40,432 bases of DNA from Triparma columacea (lineage: Eukaryota > Sar > Bolidophyceae > Parmales > Triparmaceae), in the NCBI GenBank assembly GCA_030267965.1, contig BRYA01000045.1, forward strand, positions 33,047 through 73,478, written 5' to 3'. The translations under genes and the position numbers were made by a program. Shown piece by piece: positions 21,072 through 33,571 of this stretch; positions within the stretch are counted from its first letter, which is position 1; every line of letters starts with the position of its first letter. Under the pieces are notes generated by a model, which was not told the DNA's origin, did not search any database, and worked only from the letters and a program-made list of their open reading frames with translations.

Positions 21072-21188
21072 GTTGATTGGAGGAAGGTGGTTCACTTTTT
21101 ACTTTTACCTTGGGACCACTTTTTTTGGAGTCAGAAAAAATGTGTTGGAGGAATCAAGGAAGGCAGTTCTTGAGAAGTTAAAACCGGC
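21072..21188. promoter_or_regulatory. 117-bp shared 5' region of the ABC1K and catalase-like genes
   Basis: Only 117 bp lie between the divergent ATGs, so both promoters must overlap here or extend into the coding regions. The centre is T-rich (CTTTTTACTTTTACC, then ACTTTTTTTGG). Co-regulation of a plastid quinone kinase and a peroxide-related fold would make sense but is inference. Confidence 0.45.
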
Positions 21189-22342
21189 ATGCTTTCACGG
21201 TTAATGCTAATGATCGGCGCAGTAAGTGCTGCACTTTTACGGGGTACCTTCGTAAAGTTGTACGACTCTCAGTCCGCCAAGGAGAAGTTTGACTACCTTT
21301 TGGGAAAGATCCTTGCAGACTCGTCACCAGGTGAGAACACAGAACAAGGAAGGAGAAGTGTTGGGTAATAACGAAGCATTTGGTAGTTTATCCCCCCTTC
21401 TTACGCCCCTTCTCTACCCACCCTAACCCCCCCCCTCCCCCACCCTCCCCAACGTCTTCACCTTCAGGACAATGGCCCCCAACAGTGGGTTGGCCTCCAT
21501 CCTCCTCCCTCCCTTACCTCTTCATCGAAAGCATGAAGCCTACCGTCTCCGAGTTCACCGACGAGATGCCCGACGGCCGTTACAAGCTTATCCACTCCGT
21601 CGGCGGCGCCGCCTCTGTGAAGTTTGACTTCCTACCTAACCCATATACAGGATTGTTTAAGGAGGCCAACTATGGCCTTATCAGATTCGCCAGCGCAAAG
21701 GAGCCTAAGGAGGGTAGCGGCATCGGTGCCCTCGAGGGTGGTTTCACCCCCGGTATCGGCGTTAAGTTCCTCCGCGACGGCGTGCCTTCTGCGAATGTAG
21801 TTTTCCTCCATAAGTTGACTCCCCAGGACTCTTGGAACTTCTTCAAGAACACGCAGTCGAACCACCTTAGTGTGGGGGGGCTCGGTACCGCCGAGAACCT
21901 GCTGAAGAAGAAGTTCGAGACCTCCGGTAGTGACTGGGTTAACATGGTGGGTCTTTCTGACTTTGCGAGGTACTCTGAGGACGGTACGGAGTTATCAGAT
22001 GAGGATATTAACTTCCCCTTCCAGCTACTACTCGTACCGACCGATGATATGAAGTCACGTTTCCCCGACACCTACTCTGCCCCCTTAATCGATCAGCTCC
22101 GGACGATCCCATCGGGGAGTACTCTCTACGATATCTACGCCAAGGCTGACTACGACGCCCCTCCAACCCTCATCGGTTCCATGGTCACAACCTCCGAGAT
22201 CGAGAGCAGTAGCTTCGCTGACGGTAAGCTATTCCTGAAGCACCAGATAATGGAGGAGGATTTCTTGCTTCGTCCCGAGTGGTTACGTAGGTGCGGGAGC
22301 AACGACGACTGCGGGGTATGCCCGGTTGATAACAGGTGCTGA
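21189..22342 (+). CDS. Catalase-fold (heme-dependent catalase-like) protein with signal peptide
   Basis: Exons 21189-21330 and 21468-22342 (phase 1) give about 338 residues. A hydrophobic start (MLSRLMLMIGAVSAALLRG) is likely a signal peptide. The remainder follows the catalase-like superfamily seen in small bacterial and algal proteins. It has KLIHSVGGAASVKF, with His90 in the place of the catalytic histidine, then YGLIRFASAK, GIGVKFLRDGVPSANVVF, NFFKNTQSNHL, LYDIYAK and KLFLKHQIMEEDFLLRPEW. Full catalases are about 500 residues, so this is a minimal version. Members of this group may bind heme and use hydroperoxides, but activity is unproven. The extreme C-terminus has five closely spaced cysteines (CGSNDDCGVCPVDNRC), perhaps a small disulfide knot. 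It shares a tight promoter with ABC1K and ends 74 bp from the next minus-strand gene. Confidence 0.72.
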
Positions 22343-22416
22343 AAGAGAGAGGCGGGGGGAAGGGATAAGGAATGGGTGTATTGATTTTTGAAATAACAAA
22401 TTCGAACCTCTTTATT

Positions 22417-23819
22417 TCACTTGATCGTCCATTCCCCTCTCGTTCCCATATAGTCGATCCTAATCATAACTTTCCTTCCCGCCACCACTTCCCCATCCTC
22501 CCCTTCAATCCATCCTCTCCCTTCCCCCCATCCCCCTCCATAACCTTTCCTAATTTCCTTCACCCCTCCTTTCCCCGCCGGTACATAGCTCCCTCCCTCA
22601 TCCTCCCCACCTCCCATCCCAGTCATAATAAAGCTCCCACCGGTACCTTTAATATGGTCGACGATTACCGAAATACCACCTCTGTGATACTCGATTATCC
22701 AACCCTCGTAAGGTGAGGTTGGGGAGGATAGTTTTACGTATACCGTACCGCAGACACTGAGAGAGAGAGGGGATTGGGGGGGGAGATGTGTTTTTAGGTT
22801 TTTAAGTTAGTATCTACATTGATTCCTTATTGTTGTGTGTATGTTTTTTTGTGTTGTTGTTGTTGTTGTGTTGTCTTTGTGTTGTGTTTCCCTCAAAAAC
22901 GTTCCCACCGTTAACCCTTCTCTCTCTCTCTCTCTTTCTCTCACCTTGAGTGTCCTGATATCCCTTCCGTGTACCATCCGTTAACCCCCTCCCATTCAAA
23001 CCCAATCCCTCCCTCCCCCTCCCCTTGTCCTTTAACTTCCTCCCCACCTTGAGGAGAAGGTGTGGAGTCATTCAAACAGTATACTCTACCGTCGACGACG
23101 TTATATTCCCCCCCCCCCGAGGCACCACCTTGTACAACTACCTCAGAGTGATCAAGTTCCCACTTCTCAACGACACCTCTTTCTACACCCTCCTGCTTCG
23201 AAGATGATGATGATGATGTTGAAATATGTTGGGAGGTAAGTATGTATAACCTCCATCCGAATACATCTCTACTTGTACATAACGTAGGTAAACCTTTAGG
23301 GTGTAACTTCAAATCCACCGTAGTAACATACCCCTCGGGAGGGGAGGAAGATGAAGAGGGAGGATAGAAACTATGGATTATACCAGAAGTGTAGGAAATG
23401 TAAGGTGGGAGGTAGGGGAGGTTGGTAGGGTCTGATACAGGGGTTGTTGTTTGACTCCAAATTGATGTTGGGTTATGTAACGCAGGTGGATGAGAGGATT
23501 GGAGGGTAGTGGATGGGGGGGGGGGAACGAGTGACTTGAAGGATTGGATGTTTTGCTCTGAGCGTGTAGACATGCTAGCGGGGGAGCGGGAGAGCTGTCT
23601 GAGACGGTTTGATGCTTTTGGGGAGGTTGGGCTGCGGTGGGAAACGATGAGGAGGTGCACGGAGGTGGTGGGTGTTTTTGAAGGGAAGGTTAGAGTGCAA
23701 GGGAGGGGGGAGGAGAGGGGGATGGAGGTTGGGTGGGAAACAGTTACTGACTGGTTTGGAGAGGAGGTTAAGGAGGAGGAGGAGGTGGAATTTGAGGAGG
23801 AGGAGGTGAGTGATGACAT
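22417..23819 (-). CDS. Unrecognised protein, low-complexity N-terminus
   Basis: Exons 23819-22945 and 22756-22417 (minus strand) give about 404 residues. The donor (AG|GTGAGA) and acceptor (CTCTCAG) join in phase 2 to read GHS-S-VCGTVYV. I do not recognise a family. Residues 1-25 are almost only Ser and Thr. A central part has beta-strand-like segments (GYVTTVDLKLHPKGLP, FGWRLYILTSQH, EKWELDHSEVVVQGG, EYNVVDGRVYCL). The end is Gly-rich and beta-prone (YEGWIIEYHRGGISVIV, GRKVMIRIDYMGTRGEW). No signal peptide or membrane span is evident. Codons are less GC-rich than in flanking genes. The start at 23819 is the first ATG; the Ser-rich opening could alternatively be leader with a later Met as start. 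The intron carries CA/GTT-type microsatellites. Confidence 0.6.
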
Positions 23820-24521
23820 AGTGGGAGTGTAGGAGTGTAATGCAGCGTTGCGTAGTGTATGAGTGTTGTATAGTGAGTGTAGTGTTGGAGGGAGGAAAGT
23901 GTTGGAGGGAGTTGTTGTTATTGTTGGCTAAGTAACTACGTGATATGACTTATAGCTACCTAATGATGGCTATTTATGAGTGACAAGGAGACAATAAGGA
24001 GACAATAAGGAGATAATGGAGAGAAGTGACTGTATTAGTTGTGGGTTAAAATTTCGGTGAGGATTGGAAGGAGGGATCCTTAACACCTTCTTTACACCCT
24101 CTTTGTATTTTATCCACCAATTTACAAGTTATTAATAGAATATGTCAGGATGTAGGGATTAGAAGTAAGAATAAGGGGAAAGGATTTAGGAAAGTTTCAG
24201 AAAAAAGCAGAAAAAGGAAGGAAAGAAAGGAAAGAGGAGGAGGCCATTTGTCCCTCATTTCAAACACTTATCGCTTCAAATTGTGTGTACAGCTGTGTGT
24301 ATAGGTGTACATAAGAGATATATCTAACAATATCAGCGATATATTGCTACACTGCAAAATTAAGAGGAACATCGACAAGAAGCATTGACAATCTTGTGCT
24401 CAAACACTGCTCAAAACTGCGTTATATATATAGGCGCTGTGTGGGTGTTTGCGTGTAGTTCATCTACTTTATATACACAACTATATACACACCCTGCATA
24501 CACAAACCCTAAACAAATCCA
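23820..24521. other. 702-bp divergent intergenic region
   Basis: This region lies between the minus-strand unrecognised gene and the SZT2-like gene. It contains three 11-bp AGGAGACAATA-type tandem units at 23986-24018, A/T-rich stretches, and a TATATATATA run at 24423-24432 about 90 bp before the SZT2-like ATG, a plausible TATA element. No convincing gene, RNA or mobile element was found. Confidence 0.55.
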
Positions 24522-27500
24522 ATGTCCTCCTCCTCCAATTTGGATACTTCACTCAAACATTCATCTACTGACACAACAACAACTACGAATACTACTACAA
24601 CTAATACACCTACCCTACCCACAACAAGTACACCACCCACAACAACAACTACCCCAACAACACACCCACTCACATCCTTCCCATCATGTTCAACCCTTAC
24701 AGTCCTTATCTCACCTTCTCCTCATTTACATCTACAATTACTACAATATACTCCAATTAGAACTTACTCAAATCCCAAGGATAATAATGACCAAACAAAT
24801 ACAACAACAACAACAACTACAACAACCCCCACAACAACAACAACAACCCCCACAACAACTCCTTCCAACCCCACCCCCACCCCCACTCCCTCTCCCTCTT
24901 TCCCTCTTCCTTCAACCCGTTCCTTAAACCACCACGTATCCTTCCTCCTCTCCTCTCTCCCCACATCTCTCCTCCCCCCAAACACGGTGTTAGAGTGCGT
25001 ACCTAATAGACAGATAAGGAGTGGGCAGAGGAAAGTCTTGAGGGACTTACTTAAAACTGGGATTAGGAAAAAAAATGAAACTGGTAAGTTGGGGGGGGAA
25101 TTAAAGTATAGGGATATTATCTAAACCTCACACACACTCATATGTAGATGTATCAGTATCGTCTTCATCACCTTCTAAACAAAACCAACCTCAACAAACT
25201 GCGAGTTCATCAACAACCACCACACCCAAACGTGGTGGTTGGCCTTACGCGGTTACTCGAGATACTCGTGTGTTTCATACATCCCTCCGTCCCGTTATCG
25301 TTTTCACTATCGGAAGGTGTGAGGAGGGAGGTGGTGGAATTGAAGATGGTATTGACATTCCTCACGTAAACTCAGTTGTTTTAAACTCAGTTCAAACAAC
25401 CCACTTAAAAACTTCAGTCAATGATGTGTGTAAAACAAGCCGTGTTATAAAGGAGCTCTTAATAGCGGCGGGTGATAAAGTTGAATGCTCAAGAGGCGCA
25501 AAGAGAATCGTGGATGGGATGACGGGGGTGGAGAGGGGGGGAAATAAGGGGGGGGTTATGTTTAATAACAACGTAGAGGGTGGGGAGGATTGTGATGTTA
25601 CTCCCACCTCACCTGTTAAAAAATCAGGGGCCCACCACAACACAACAACAACGTCATCTGCACAGCAAAGTCAAGTTCAGAAAACAACCGCATACTACAC
25701 TCCGTTAGTCCGTGCGTACATTCGGTGTTGTTCAAGCGTGGTTTCATGTAGCGGTGTTGGAGATGTTAGTAAAGCTGTTAAACAAGTTAGGAGAGAGGCG
25801 ACAAGTGGGGGGGTTTATAAGGAAGGGAGGAATGGAGGGGGATGGAAGGATGGGAATGTAATGGGGGTTAATTGCTGGGTTAGGGTTATTGAAGGGGATA
25901 ATGAGGAGGATTATGGGAGAGTTGGGGGGAATGACGACAGCGGAGATAACGGGGAGGATTGGGGGGGGAGGGGGGGGGGATGTAATTTTAGAATTGTTAG
26001 GGTGGGAGGGAGGAAAAGAGAAGGGGAATGGGGGGAAGAGGATATTAGAAGAATGATGAGAATTAAAGCAGGGGATCAAGGGGAGGAGGCCAAATTAGAA
26101 GCCAGGAGAAACGGGGTGGAGGAAGAGGTGAGAAATTTCGTGAGAGGGACATCATTTATTATGAGGGAAATTTTGAGACAAGATAAACGAAAGTGGTGTT
26201 GAATCACTCTCCATAATTACGTCACGTGTAACTAACAATTCCGACCATCTCACGTCGTCTCCACCAAACCCCCCCTCCACGCCCCAACTCCTTAGTTCTG
26301 CGGTGGTCGTCGTACCCTTAAGTCAAACCTCCTTCAGTTCCTAACGATTTTCAAGGGTTCCCCCTTGAATCTAACCCGCGAGGGTAAGGGCGTATACAGG
26401 GCCAACCTCTTCACTCTCCCCAAGTCCGGTTCCCCCCGTTTCTCCGGCGTTAGGATGCTTGGGGAGGGGGGATGGAGGAGAGTAAGAGGGCACGAATGGG
26501 CCATGGAGTTTGAGGTCCTTTGTGAAAGTGGTGGGGGTGGGGGAGGGGGAGGTAGGAGGGAGTGGGTTAAGATAAAGGCACTCGACGGTACTGACACGGG
26601 GTGGGAAGGGTGGTGGGAGGGTGGTATTAACGGCGTCAGCGCAGAGGCCGAGAGACTGGGGAGAGTATGGAAGGATATTCTAATGGGTAGCGGAGGTAGG
26701 AGGGGTCGCGTTATAAGGGTCGCCAAAATCGGAGGCGCTAACCTCGCAACAGACGCGTCGAACACGGGGGTTATCAATAGGGTCATGAGCTCACACCAAG
26801 CGGCGGTGGCGTGGGCGAACGGAAGGTACGCGAGCGAGAAACTTGCCCCGCTCACGTTCGTTAGGAGGTACACGCATAACGGGAGGAGGGTGGAGAGCAA
26901 CTGGAGGATGAAGTGCGAACAGGGGACGGAGAATATACTAGAGATCGAGGTGAGAGATAGAGAGATGGGTTGAAATTATCGTTCCTGAGACAAAGTTACA
27001 AGGTTACAAGGACCTTGACAGGACACCGAGTATATTACATCTCTAACGCAACTCCCCCCCCCTCCCCTGAGTAGATATTCAAGGAAGGCCACGAGGGCGA
27101 GATTATCCAGGGTCTGCTAAACGCCACGCAAGGAAAGTACAGGGTCTTAGGCGACGAGGCGAGGATCGTCAAGGTGAGAAGGCCCCCCCCGACACCCCAA
27201 AAAAAAACATGCAAAATTTAACCAACCAACGCGCTACTACCTATCTCAGAGCGTTGCGACGGGGAGGACTCGGCACGGGTACATCGTTTGTAGGTACAGA
27301 ATAAAGACATCTCTCGACCCCGGTGCGTTCTGCAAGATGATAAAGGCCCGTCGTATCGAGAAGGGTCTCTTCATCCCCTACAGTTCCCGCGGTTTCTTCC
27401 GCGTCTACCAAGCCACCAACAAGATCGTCCTCTACACGCTCTCGGAGCACCTGTCGAACGAACTACCTCACCACGTCGACGTCTCGATCAAGGTCGTACC

Positions 27501-30500
27501 GTCCGTGAGGGACCAGGAGGCCCTAAACGTGATTGGTAGAATCAGGCGGTTCGACAAGGAGTGCGCGAGGGCCGTGGAATCCAGGAACAACCTAGTCAGC
27601 AAGTACCAGCCCCAGGGCATCGACAGCCTGCTGGAGTACTGCTCGAAGGCTACAGCGGACTGCGCGGCCAAGGTGGAAGACATTAACGTACTAGAGGACG
27701 TTGAGAAGGTGTTTGAGGGTTGGCATGAATTCAGGAAGGTCGGGGATTGGTGGATGAGGGTGATCAGGAGCTCCGGCAAGTCGCAGGAAACCGGCAGGGG
27801 CCAAGACGACAGGGGCCACGGCGACAACGTCGTCCTCGTCAGGGTCGGGGAGTCAAAGGACTGCAAGGAGGACGGCGTCACCATGACCTTCACGAGCCTG
27901 GAGTGCTACGGGTTCGGGGTGAGCGACCTGTACTCGGTAAGGCTGGACGAGGGGGAGGCGACGGCGGCAGCCGAGGACGTAAGGCAGGTCGCGAGGGAGA
28001 TCAAGGCGAGGAACGAGCTACTCTTCATCCAGGGAGCCTACGACGTTATCATGCAGGAAGGGAAGACACCGACACCTCTCTTTGAGAAGGCGATCGAGAA
28101 AATGGAGGCGCAGATTATGATCGGGCAGTGCTGGAAAGGGAACGACAGCGCGGCGTCGCTGGAGTCGGTTGTAAGGGAGATCTTGAGACCCGTCATGGAC
28201 ACACCGTCAATATCAAGCCCAACCCCGACCTCAAACTCAAGCTTAAACTCCAACTCCGAATCCGACGAGGACGAAGACGAGGACGAATGGCTGAGATCGT
28301 GGTGGTTCTTTCCATCCCCCTCCCCTGCCCGCACGCTCGAGTTCTGCCAGTCAACGCTGAGCTTCGCAGATGGGCTCCTCAAGCTTTACGCGGACGATGC
28401 GGCATTCGGGGGACTTTGGGGAGATGAAGGTCCAGAATCTGACGGCGACATGAGGTGAGGGGGGGTTGGGGTCGTAAGAAAAGTACACGTCGTCGTCGCT
28501 CCGCAACGATCATCGTGTGCGGCGGAAGGCACGGAACCTTATCTCACAAACTAACACGACCCCCTTTTCGCGATATCATCGGCAGCGACGATGAAGACGT
28601 AGTCGACGACGAGAAGTCCATCGCCCCCTCCCCCACCTCCGGGAATTCAAAGGCCGTCTCCAGCAACCCTCAGGACGATGACGATGACGACGAGACTTCC
28701 GACGAAGATACGGATAACGAGGGGGACGAGGAGACCGTCTCCGACGACGGTGTTTCCCTCGAGACCGAGGACGAGCAAACTATCCCCCAACACCTCTCCC
28801 CTCCCAACCTCTTTTCCGCCCTCGCCAAGTCTTTGCCCTCCTTCGACGGCAGTATGGCAGAGGGAGGGCCCGCCTTCGTCAGATTCGAACTAGACGGTCA
28901 GCCGATCAGTTGGGAGAATCTCGAGGGGTCAGGAAAGAGCGGAAAGCTTTCCATCTTCATGTCGATGTTCTCTTCGACAACCCCACTCTCCCCCCTGCAC
29001 TTGGCAGTCTGCCTATCTCTTTCCCTCTCCCTCTCCTCCTTCGCGTCCTCCCAGACCCTTTTCCGTCTCTCAGCAACATCAACTACGGAGAACGTCGGGG
29101 AAGAGGACTTCAGGATCGTTCGGGGTTGCGTGAAGAAACACAAGAACACCGTCACCGACTCAACGCCCCTGCACCTCGAGCGCATCAAGACCAAGCTCGC
29201 ACACCTCTCGCACAAGGCCGGGTACAACACCAATGAGCAGAGGGAGTTCTCACAACTTGTTCAGAAGGAATTCGAGAGGAGCAAATACGGAGAGAAATGC
29301 GTCAAGACCAAGGACGGTATTTACTACAACCACAAGCAGCACAGCTCCGACTTGGGAATCTGGGTGATTCTCAGGATCAGGCACGGGAAGAATGTGTTTG
29401 AGGTCAAAGTTTGCCACCCCACATCGTCGGACGACGCCTGGTCCGTGTCTTCCGAGGTGCTCGAGATTGTGCAAGGGGTCGTCAAGAGGGCGCACCAAAT
29501 CGTCAAGCTCAAGGAGCTCAACAGCACTCGCCTTGCCGATCCTATAATGCTCCCAGAGGACCACTTGTCCGAAGAGGACAATCAGGCGGAAGAGAACAAG
29601 CAGAATCCCGCCCCTGTAATCCTGCCTTCCCCCCTGCCGGAGCTTGCCTGCCCGCTCGTTTTCCAGACCACCTTCCCCATAAACCACAGATTAAAGACCT
29701 CCGAAACCCGGCGGGCTTTGCAAACGACTGTTCTGCACCCTTTCGGAGTGTCTAACAGGGCGGGCGCATTCGTGTACAAGGACGAGCTCGAGCGCGTGTT
29801 CTGGATGAGCATGGTCGAGGGCGAGGGTGAGATCGGCCTCAAGGTCTACGGCATCGACCCCCCAGGTCCCTCGATAACGCAGCAGCTTACTTCGATCCTC
29901 CGGTCGAGAATCTCGTCGTTCGCGCTCGACGCACTGTCCACCATCCTTCGCAACAACCCAAGGTTCACAATCGAGCTGAAAGACTTTGTTTTGCTGAAGA
30001 GCTTTGGCAACGACAACGGGGGCTCGGAGGGACTTCTCCCCGACGGCCATGCCACGAGGAGGAGGGAGACGTTGCTTCTCCCCAAGGGTGTCGGGGACCC
30101 CTTCGTATTTCTCCTCTTCCTTCGCAACAACGTTTGCGGGAGCGGGTTCTTCCACGTTCTGAATGCAGAGCTGGGGGTGGAAAGGGTCCTTGGCTGGGAT
30201 GACGCCGAGGAGGGCGGGAAAGGGGACAAGGAAGAAGACAGAAGGGAGGAAGAGAGGGAATATGAGGAGGATCCCGACGAGGATGACGCTCCCGCCTCTT
30301 TGCCCATCGAAACTGGAGCCTTCACCTTCTACTACAACTCGAGTAGGGCTACTCTGGACACTGTCACGACTCTCACTCAGAAGGGGGCAGCGTTCGGAAG
30401 GAGTGCGGGCAAGGGCATTGCCGTCGTTAGGTTTACCCTCGTGGGCGTGGAGGGGGGAAGAGTTAGGGTTGGTGTCGGAGAGGAGAGGGGAGACAGCAGG

Positions 30501-33370
30501 GAATTTGGAGTGGGAAGCGCCAAGATTGGGGAAGGAGAGGGTGGAGTCAGCCTGAAGATGGAAATTTACAACACCACCCTGAAAATTGATGTCCTCAGCA
30601 GCTGGTTGAAGCTCTGCGTCGACCAGAGCCTCGCTGATGTCGTAATTGAACGGCTGCTCAGGAAGAGCAAGCAGGGACTGATAACCCCGGGCAGAGGGGA
30701 ATCGGAAGGCGCCCCCGCCGGTGGCACTGAGCTCAGGGGTTTGCTCGAGTACAGCTTACAGATTCCAACTATGAGCGTTGAAAGGGTCGAGTGCACGACG
30801 CACATAAGCCAAGGTCTCGCGGAGAGCTTTTTCGAGGAGGTTAAGAAGGTCGTAATCGGAGGCATCGTTTTCAACGGAGCTCAGGCTTCCAACTGCTCTG
30901 AGTTTAAGACGGGAGGGGTCCCCGGGGCTGTCTTCAACCACACGTCGAAGGAAGTCCTGCACCTGGTGTACGGGCTGAACAACGGGGCGGCCACCGAGGA
31001 CCCTGAGTCCAAACTTTACGACAAGGTCGTAATCGACGATTGCGGGTTTGGGGACGACACTTTTGAATCGCTGAGAAGGTTGCAAGAGCACAACCAGTCG
31101 TTCAAGCGAACGCTCTCATTCGTCCTCTCGGTATCCCGCACGTCCCGGCTCCTGACCTTTTACAATATCTCCCCTACCACCTTCGTCTCCGTCTCCGATC
31201 TTTTTAGGGAGATCAACCGCAAGTACGAGAAGAGGGAGGAGGAGGAAGGCAAAAAGCGGATGGCGATAATGGGGGGGATCAACATGCTCTTGGAGGACGG
31301 GAAGGAGGGGGAGGGCGGGAAGAAGGAGGAGGAGGAAGTGGATGGTGGGAAGAAGGAGGAGGAGGAGGGGGAAGGGGGCAGGGGGGGGGCAAAGCAGAAG
31401 GAGGAGGGGGGAGGAGGGAGCAAGGGAAAGGGGGGGGCAAAGGAGAGGCCGAAGGTAAGGTTCTTGAGGCCGACGATACAGTTCAAGAAGCCGACGCTCA
31501 CGGGGGCCAGCGTGGACGGGGCGGCTAATGCAGCCATATTGGCCAGCAGGGTTAGGGCGAGGTCGGGGTACGGGGGTCGGGGAGGTAGGGGAGGGGGGGG
31601 GAGGGGAGGGGGTAAGAAGGGGGGGGGGAAGAAGGCGGAAAAGAAGGTTGAGGTCTTGGAAGATAAGGAGGAGGGGAAGAAGAAGGAGGAAGAGGTGGAG
31701 ACGGAACAGGAGAGGGAAGACAGGAAGGAGAATGAGAGGAGCGCGGAGGTCAAGAAGCTGATGCAGCTGCAGAACAAGAGCAAGGGGACCAAGAAGAGCA
31801 AGGTCGTTAGCATGACTTCGAAGGAGCTATCGGAGGTCAAGAGGAGGGGCTGGAAGAGGCCGGTGGCGTGGGTCCGGCTCTGGAGGGTGGACGGGTGGTC
31901 GGGGGACGGGAACCTGGCGGCGACGAACAACTTGGACAACTTCGCGAGGAAGGCGGCAAAGGGGGGCTTCCTGCTGATTAGGGTGGAGGGGACGGAGGAC
32001 CTGGACGAGGGAGAGAGGAGGGAGGAAGGAATGGCGGGGAGCAAGCTAGACATGAAGATCGAAATTGGGAGGGATGAGGGGGGGGGGGAAGAGGGGGGGG
32101 GGGGGGAGGTATTCATAGAGGCCTCAGTCTTCAAGTTTCCGGGATCTTCCCACGGCCTCGTTCGCATCAGGGGGTGGGTAACAGGCGGTGTATCACGACC
32201 GATGTGTCCCTCACTTTACAAGGCCTCCGCCCCCCTGTTCGCAAAGGGCAAGGGGCTGGCGGTTAAGATCGCCCAGGAGGAGTGGCAGTACGACTGCATT
32301 GAGATCGCGAAGGAGGAGGACAAGGCGCAGGGCGCGGTGGGAAGGGTGGAGGGGGTCGTAGATGTTATTGTCAAGGGAGGGGGGGCGGAAGTTGGGGGGG
32401 AGGGGATGACATTCTGGACGGAAGTCGGAACAGAAGTGGAGGAGGAGTTACTCAGGTAAGAGGGGGTGGGAGGGGATGGGGGGGAGGGGAGGGAGGTTGG
32501 GGGGAAGAACAAATTCGGCTAACACCTGATGCGTTCGAAGGTTTGCTTGTCAGAACTCTATTCGTTACAGCGGCATCAAGGGCGACTTCTCGCTCTCTTC
32601 AGACGAGCTTCATTTCAAGTGTTGTCTACGTGGCACCGGTGGCGGGCCCGGTACCGAGCACGAGGACCTCGAGGGTCGAGGTTGCTTCTTCCTCTTAGGG
32701 TCAGGGGATGCCCGGGGGGGAGAGTTTGCTACGGTGAAGCTGGCGGTAGTTGGCGACGGCGAGATGGTTAAGACGAGCACGCAGATAATTAAGAGGGTCC
32801 TGGGGATGGTGGCGGCCGACATGAGGAAGGACTACCTCTGGAACGCGCTGGTCGATGGGAGGGGGGCGGGGGAGGGGGGGGGGGAGGAGGGGGTGCTGGA
32901 GCTCTGTGGGGTGTGCAGGGTGTTCAACGTCGTCAGGGAATTCGACTCGAGGCTTGGGGCGCTCTTAAGGGTTCTGTATGGGATGAAATTTGAGAGAGGG
33001 GGGGGTTCCAACAGGTGAGAGGGGGGGAAGGGGGGGAAGCGTGGAGCAGGTGTTGTTGTTGTCGGTTGCGCCGTCTGTCTCTAACTCTAACTCTAAATCT
33101 AAAACCCACCACAGTCTCGCTTCATTCCTCAATATCCAGCGCGTGGTCGGTGACCGGTTCGGCATCATCCACTGCGACGTCGGGCACTGCATCTTCATCG
33201 TTCTCCGCGGCGGGGAGGGGGTGTTCTGCATGGAGAAGATGAGGGAGAGGGACTGGGACTACAGGCTCGAGGGGGTGGAGGAGGAGGTGGGGTTCAAAGG
33301 CGAGGGGGACGAGGTTGTTAGAGGGGTTTTGGAGAGGTGGGTGGATGATGTTCTGTTTAGATTATGGTAG
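24522..33370 (+). CDS. SZT2: SZT2-like protein (KICSTOR scaffold homologue)
   Basis: Eight exons: 24522-25083, 25148-26127, 26296-26949, 27075-27173, 27250-28454, 28586-32455, 32541-33014 and 33115-33370, about 2,699 residues (human SZT2 is about 3,400). In animals SZT2 holds KICSTOR together and places GATOR1 on lysosomes so that amino-acid loss turns TORC1 off. The clearest match is the central block (exon 6, about 29,600-30,050): FVYKDELERVFWM, GLKVYGIDPPGPSITQQL, ILRSRISSFALDALSTILRNN. LKIDVLSSWLKLCVDQSLADVVIERLL follows in two parts. The end has DYLWNAL and the final HCDVGHCIFIVLRG...RWVDDVLFRLW, also family-like. Exons 1-2 are Thr/Asn/Pro-rich low complexity without detectable homology. 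The exon 2/3 join is the weakest: a GAG|GTGAGA donor at 26128 is preferred over reading on to a stop at 26200-26202. Basic Gly/Lys/Glu-rich insertions interrupt exon 6. Confidence 0.75.
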
Positions 33371-33571
33371 GTGGATGTGGGCAGAGGTACTGATAGGAGG
33401 GCAGTAATAAATTGTTGTGCGAAGAGAAAAAAAACGCAGCGCGCGCTACTTGTCATTTGTGTGGTGTACATTCAACAATAATTTTAGGATTTCCTCTCCC
33501 CTCTCGCTTTATCTGTAAGCTCCTATCTACGTTCTATCTATATGTTCTATCTCTACTTATCCCCCCCCCCT

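Noticed and set aside
24385..24927. 180-codon plus-strand frame rich in Gln and Pro
   Set aside because: It is an alternative frame of the ACA-rich repeat. The Thr-rich frame starting at 24522 continues through a good splice site into later exons.
26128..26202. Read-through C-terminus ending at 26202
   Set aside because: It follows a perfect donor and would leave the exon at 26296 without a start. It is kept as an alternative but not preferred.
31160..32167. 335-codon minus-strand frame inside the SZT2-like gene
   Set aside because: It is the complement of Glu/Lys/Gly-rich coding sequence, which automatically yields Ser/Pro/Phe-rich open frames.
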